This document shows positions 60,179-64,000 of a stretch of 64,000 bases of DNA, in pieces. Position 1 is the first letter of the stretch, and the number at the start of each line of letters is the position of its first letter. The stretch spans positions 1 to 64,000 of the forward strand of contig JBJKZD010000007.1 of NCBI GenBank assembly GCA_045560765.1. The letters run 5' to 3'. The position numbers and the translations under genes are program-made. The notes beneath the pieces were generated by a model. The model saw nothing but the letters and a program-made list of their open reading frames with translations, had not been told where the DNA came from and searched no databases. The stretch is from UBA9926 sp913064795. Lineage in GTDB: Bacteria > Pseudomonadota > Gammaproteobacteria > Pseudomonadales > Azotimanducaceae.

Positions 60179-61486
60179 TCAGCGTTCGGTCATTGCTGTA
60201 GCAGTCGCACGCTTGAGCGGTTTTAACAGATAACTCATGACTGTTTTTTGCCCGGTATTGATATCAACCGTCGCGCTCATGCCGGGCATAATGGGGAGGG
60301 GCGCGGTTTCGGTTCCTAGGTGGTTTTTGGAGGTTCGAACTCTAATTTGGAAAAAGTGTTCGCCGGATTCATCGACGATGGTATCGGCACTGATTTGTTC
60401 AAGTTCAGCCTCCAATCCACCGTAAATCGCGAAGTCATAGGCTGACAATTTCACCGACGCGCGCTGGCCTGGCCTGATGAATGCGATATCTACCGGTCTG
60501 ACTTTAGCATTGACGAGCAGCGTGTCGTTAAGGGGAACAATTTCTAGTAAATCCATCCCAGGTTGGACGACCGCACTTTCGGTTGTGACAAGAATTTGAT
60601 TTACGATGCCGTCGACGGGAGAGCGAACCTCGGTTCTCGCAACTCGATCCTCAAGTGCAATGCTGGAGAAGTTCAGTCTGCCCAAATCAGAACGAGTTGC
60701 CGTCAATTCCTCTTGGGCGGTAGCGGTAAATTGCTGCTGTCTTTCCACGATTTTTTGGTTGGCCTCCGAGATGACCGAGTCCTGGTTTGGAATCTTGAGG
60801 CCGACGCCTTCAAGTCGTCCTTGGACCTCGTTCAGAGCGGCTTTTAGTCTCAGTAGTTCGACCTGAGAGACCGCGCCGGTCTCTACCAGTGGCGCCGTCA
60901 TTGTAAGTTCTTGTTTGGCGTAGTCCGCCGCCTGTTCAAGCTTTTGGAGCTCGCGTTGGAGTTCCTCTTTAGTCTGCTTATGCTGGTTCAGTTGCTGCTT
61001 TAAAATAGCGAGGCTGCTGCTGAGCTCTTCTTGTCTGGACTGGTAGAGCTGGGCTTCATCATCGAAGGTTTGTTGCTCGGTAGACGAAAGCTCCTCGGGC
61101 TGCACCATCGGTTGCATCGAGATCTCGGATTCAAGGCGCAGGATACGAAAACGGAGGGCTGTGGCCTTGGACTGGCTTTCGTTTAGGGAGGACGTAAATC
61201 GTGTGTCGTCTATTTGGAGTAACACCTGCCCCTCAGCAACCTGATCTCCTTCTTTGACCAGAATTTCTCGAAGGATACCGCCTTCTAGATTTTGGATGAC
61301 CTGAACTTGACTTGATGGAATCACGCGTCCTTCCGCCCGGGTGATTTCATCGAGCTGGGCAAAGTTGGCCCAAACAATGGCAACGAGCACGATCAAGAGC
61401 GTGCACCAAAGCACTAGATGACTCAAAAGTCCAGGTCGCTCCAAAGCGTCGATACTCAGATAGTTTTTGTGTGTCGGCGTTTTCAT
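60179..61486 (-). CDS. Type I secretion periplasmic adaptor (HlyD/LapC family)
   Basis: 435 residues. One membrane helix near residues 22-44 is followed by the HlyD layout: AEGRVIPSSQVQVIQNLEGG (lipoyl half), long coiled-coil hairpin (about 95-280, rich in QEELSSSLAILKQQLNQHKQ-type heptads), and second lipoyl half EVRSPVDGIVNQI. It bridges the inner-membrane ABC exporter to an outer-membrane TolC-like channel. Translationally coupled to the exporter gene (ATGA). No TolC-like gene or large adhesin substrate is seen in the window. Confidence 0.9.
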   Translation of the reverse strand: MKTPTHKNYLSIDALERPGLLSHLVLWCTLLIVLVAIVWANFAQLDEITRAEGRVIPSSQVQVIQNLEGGILREILVKEGDQVAEGQVLLQIDDTRFTSSLNESQSKATALRFRILRLESEISMQPMVQPEELSSTEQQTFDDEAQLYQSRQEELSSSLAILKQQLNQHKQTKEELQRELQKLEQAADYAKQELTMTAPLVETGAVSQVELLRLKAALNEVQGRLEGVGLKIPNQDSVISEANQKIVERQQQFTATAQEELTATRSDLGRLNFSSIALEDRVARTEVRSPVDGIVNQILVTTESAVVQPGMDLLEIVPLNDTLLVNAKVRPVDIAFIRPGQRASVKLSAYDFAIYGGLEAELEQISADTIVDESGEHFFQIRVRTSKNHLGTETAPLPIMPGMSATVDINTGQKTVMSYLLKPLKRATATAMTER

Positions 61487-63600
61487 GGGGTGGCACTACT
61501 GGCATTGGACAATTGGTTCAGGATTTCGCTTTTTGAGCCGTCGGCGGCAACGCGGCCATCGTTTAAAACGATGACGCGGTCGACCAGTTGCAATAAGTTG
61601 ATGCGATGGGTCACCAGTATCAGTGTCCGATTTTCAGCATAGCGTGTTAGGCGATCAATTAACTGCTGTTCCATTTGTTGATCCATCGCGTTACTGGGTT
61701 CATCGAGCAATAATAGTTCGGCCTGGTTGAGCATGGCTCTGGCCAGCGCAATGCCTTGGCGCTGGCCCCCCGAGAGAAAGACACCGCGCTCGCCAATTTG
61801 GAAGTCGAACCCTTGGGGATGTTGATCAAAATAAGATCGGATCCCGCCGAAAGTTGCAGCTTCAAGCAGCGCCTCGTCTGTTGCGGTAGGAAATCCCAGG
61901 CGAATGTTTTCGCGAACCGTTCCTGCGAGCAGGGTGGGTTCTTGTGGCAAGTAGCTCATTCTCTTTCTCAGATCGGCGGGGTCAATCTGATGGATCTCAG
62001 TATTCCCAACAAGCAGGTTGCCTTCCGTCGGGAGATACAGTTTGGAGATGAGACGCTGGAGGGTGCTTTTGCCTGAACCGGTAGGGCCGATGATGGCAAC
62101 GCGTTCTCCCGCCGCAATTTTAAAATGGATATTTTTGAGCGCGGGTAGTGATTGACCCGGATAAGTGAAGCTCACGTTCTTAAACTCTATGTTGGTTTCA
62201 AGTTGACGACGCTCAAGAAACTGGTGCCTGAAATCCCGTTCCCCCGGCAGCTGCATAATGTTGTCAATGCTGGTGTAGGCTGCCCGCGCATGTTGATAGC
62301 GAGTGATGATGGTGGCGACTTGCGCCATCGGGGCGAGCGCTCTTCCGGTTAAGATGGTGCAGGCGATGAGACCGCCAACGGTTAAGTCTCCTCGGCTGAT
62401 CGCGTAAACACCCGCAATGACCAAGATCACCGTCGCACTTTGTTGAACGGTTTGAACCAAGTTAATGGTGCTCAAGGACCAGAGTCTCGCCTTGAGTCCT
62501 AGCTGCGCCAGGTTACTCTGGTGTTGTTCCCAGCGGGATTGCATGGTGCCCTCAGCGCGGATGGCCTTAATGGCTTCAAGAGAATTAAGCGTCTCAATGA
62601 GCATGGCAGTCTTGCGCGCAGATTCAGAAAAAATTTCCCCGACAACGGGAGCAAGTCTTTTTTGTGCTAGATAGCTTACTCCAAGTACGACCGGTAGCAT
62701 CAACAGGGGAATCAAGCCCAAAGGTCCTGCAATCAGCAATATCAGACCGATGAACAGTAGGATGAAGGGCAAGTCAATGAGGGTCATCAGGGTGGTTGAG
62801 GTGAAGAATTCTCGAAACTGATCAAATTCTTGTAGTTGGCTCGCAAAGCTTCCGACCCGTGCTGGGTGCTCTTGCATTCGCATGTTGAGGACTTGCTCGA
62901 AGGTTGTTGAAGACAGCAGGATGTCGGCGCGTTTGCCGGCAATGTCAAGGAAATAGCCCCGAAGCGACTTCATGAGCAGATCGAAAATCATCACCAAAGC
63001 GACGCCCGAGGCGAGTACCCAGAGGGTGCTCAGCGCTTGGTTGGGCACCACGCGATCGTAGACGTTCATGATGAACAGGGGGGTTGCCAGAGCAAAAAGA
63101 TTGGTCAAAAAAGAGGCAAGGATGACTTCGCTGTAGAGATGCCTCGATTGGTTAATCACCGTCCAAAACCAATGCGGCGCAGGGCGATATTCTTCACTCG
63201 CTTCGGCTGGGGCTGCGAGATGCAGAAAGTGTCCGCTGCAAACCCTCGAGATGTCTTTGAGGAACAATCTCTCGCTCGTCGGAGCATCGGGTCTGATGTG
63301 GAGGATCGATTGGTCATCGGCACTTGTTGCCACTATGACTTGGCCTGTGACCAGCTCAACAAGACACGGAAAATCTTGGGGGTCTAGCGCCTCGATCGAG
63401 CCTTCAGAAAGCCTGGATTGGAAGCCAGCCCGTTGGGCCGCTCGATAAGCCATTTCAAGAGAAAGCCCTTCTTGTGGAACAGGAATTCCAGAAAATAATG
63501 CGTCCATAGAGATAGGATGACCCAATAACCGAGTGAAGGTCGCGAGTGCGGCCGGCAAGTCTGATGCGGCTTTGGACGGGTCGATGGCCGAGGATTCCAT
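61483..63600 (-). CDS. Type I secretion ABC transporter with C39-like domain (LapB family)
   Basis: 705 residues. An N-terminal C39-like domain (about 15-125) lacks the catalytic Cys, as in LapB/RTX-type exporters. Six membrane helices follow (about 145-420), then the ATPase: Walker A IIGPTGSGKST, signature FLSGGQRQGIALARAM, Walker B LLLLDEPSNAMD. It exports an unfolded protein, usually a large adhesin with C-terminal RTX signal. ATG 63600 (MESSAIDPSKAAS); an upstream in-frame start at 63645 is possible. Operon with the adaptor. Confidence 0.9.
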   Translation of the reverse strand: MESSAIDPSKAASDLPAALATFTRLLGHPISMDALFSGIPVPQEGLSLEMAYRAAQRAGFQSRLSEGSIEALDPQDFPCLVELVTGQVIVATSADDQSILHIRPDAPTSERLFLKDISRVCSGHFLHLAAPAEASEEYRPAPHWFWTVINQSRHLYSEVILASFLTNLFALATPLFIMNVYDRVVPNQALSTLWVLASGVALVMIFDLLMKSLRGYFLDIAGKRADILLSSTTFEQVLNMRMQEHPARVGSFASQLQEFDQFREFFTSTTLMTLIDLPFILLFIGLILLIAGPLGLIPLLMLPVVLGVSYLAQKRLAPVVGEIFSESARKTAMLIETLNSLEAIKAIRAEGTMQSRWEQHQSNLAQLGLKARLWSLSTINLVQTVQQSATVILVIAGVYAISRGDLTVGGLIACTILTGRALAPMAQVATIITRYQHARAAYTSIDNIMQLPGERDFRHQFLERRQLETNIEFKNVSFTYPGQSLPALKNIHFKIAAGERVAIIGPTGSGKSTLQRLISKLYLPTEGNLLVGNTEIHQIDPADLRKRMSYLPQEPTLLAGTVRENIRLGFPTATDEALLEAATFGGIRSYFDQHPQGFDFQIGERGVFLSGGQRQGIALARAMLNQAELLLLDEPSNAMDQQMEQQLIDRLTRYAENRTLILVTHRINLLQLVDRVIVLNDGRVAADGSKSEILNQLSNASSATP

Positions 63601-63728
63601 AGCACGAGTATAGCACCCAGGACGATCGGTGATGCTAATCGTCAAAATACTAAAATTCGATGATCAGTGCTCTTGGTGTGGAATGTCGTCTAATGATTGA
63701 GCCTGTTTTTGAGTTCAATGCAAAGGCC

Positions 63729-64000
63729 TTAGACGACACAGCGAATCGGGTTTCCGCTTATAAAGCGCTCAATATTTTCCGCCATTTGTAGAATCAACCG
63801 CTGCCGTGATTCTCTGGCGCCCCAAGCGTTATGGGGCGTGATGAGTAAGTTTGGGTAAGACACGTTTAGGAGAGGTTCATCGTGAGACGGTGGCTCGGAG
63901 TCCAGAACGTCAATGGCTGCGCCGGCGATCACCCGGTTCTCAAGCGCCGCGATCAGCGCCTCGCTGTCGATTAGACCCCCGCGAGCAGTATTGATCAGGA
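63729..64000 (-). CDS. D-isomer-specific 2-hydroxyacid dehydrogenase, C-terminal part (gene continues past window)
   Basis: Partial, last 89 or so codons. INTARGGLIDSEALIAALEN and GAAIDVLDSEPP are the family signature after the NAD domain, the Glu in DSEPP and His in LITPHNAWGA being catalytic. Glycerate, phosphoglycerate or hydroxypyruvate reductase types are the closest. The 5' part is beyond position 64000, so the start and N-terminal domain cannot be described. Confidence 0.85.
   Translation of the reverse strand, partial: LINTARGGLIDSEALIAALENRVIAGAAIDVLDSEPPSHDEPLLNVSYPNLLITPHNAWGARESRQRLILQMAENIERFISGNPIRCVV

Noticed and set aside
1..64000. CRISPR arrays, insertion sequences, prophage, tRNA or rRNA genes
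   Set aside because: No regularly spaced palindromic repeats with spacers, no transposase or integrase, and no tRNA/rRNA-like sequence seen on either strand; the tandem repeats found have no spacers.

Overview
The window looks like chromosomal DNA of an aerobic, probably marine gammaproteobacterium. This is inferred from gene content: many acyl-CoA-handling enzymes, luciferase-like flavin oxidoreductases, OxyR, a two-subunit 2-oxoacid:ferredoxin oxidoreductase, ArsJ and a LapB/LapC-type secretion pair. No rRNA, tRNA, transposase, integrase, phage gene or CRISPR array was seen. Genes lie on both strands in short operons, many joined by 4-bp ATGA overlaps. Base composition looks even by eye, and nothing suggests a recent island.

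Layout. 0-4 kb: a four-helix membrane protein, a ClpP paralogue, a luciferase-like (LLM) oxidoreductase with a GNAT acetyltransferase, and a methyltransferase gene broken by two single-base shifts. 4-10.7 kb: an ACAD10/11-like acyl-CoA dehydrogenase, an M28 peptidase and a nitroreductase, then an opposite-strand group of two metallo-beta-lactamase-fold hydrolases, a tiny zinc-binding protein and a second LLM enzyme. 10.8-18 kb: an acyl-CoA dehydrogenase with an MFS carrier, an orphan carboxyltransferase subunit, a histidine phosphatase, a PhyH dioxygenase and OxyR. 18-23 kb: a mdlC-like thiamine diphosphate enzyme and korAB, closed by a clear terminator. 23.6-32 kb: a kinase-like phosphotransferase matching the kinase half of ACAD10/11, a CMD protein, a GST, a tight chaC-M20-iminopeptidase operon, an oxidoreductase/TauD pair and a metallophosphoesterase.

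32-41 kb: a PRISE-like reductase, a double-length CoA-transferase, a PiT phosphate transporter with its DUF47 partner, and the ArsJ plus dedicated GAPDH arsenate-efflux pair. 41-49 kb: a hydroxylaminobenzene-mutase-like membrane protein, a second PhyH, a DUF5916 outer-membrane protein, an enoyl-CoA hydratase, a coniferyl-aldehyde-type dehydrogenase and an acetyltransferase. 49.6-54.3 kb: leuC-leuD-cimA-galT, with the citramalate entry to isoleucine built into the leuCD operon. 54.4-57.1 kb: a third LLM enzyme overlapping mtnA, followed by a class II aldolase, possibly a methylthioribose salvage or DHAP-shunt module. 57.2-60.2 kb: a DUF3014 protein, a CoA-transferase homologue lacking the catalytic Asp, and a crotonase. 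60.2-63.6 kb: a type I secretion adaptor and ABC exporter. A 2-hydroxyacid dehydrogenase gene runs off the right edge.

The parts most worth following up are the LLM-mtnA-aldolase operon, the split ACAD10/11-like (4-hydroxyacyl-CoA) kinase and dehydrogenase, the arsenate/phosphate block, the chaC peptidase operon, and several unexplained short tandem repeats and hairpins between genes. All functional calls come from reading the sequence and from family knowledge; no database search was run.
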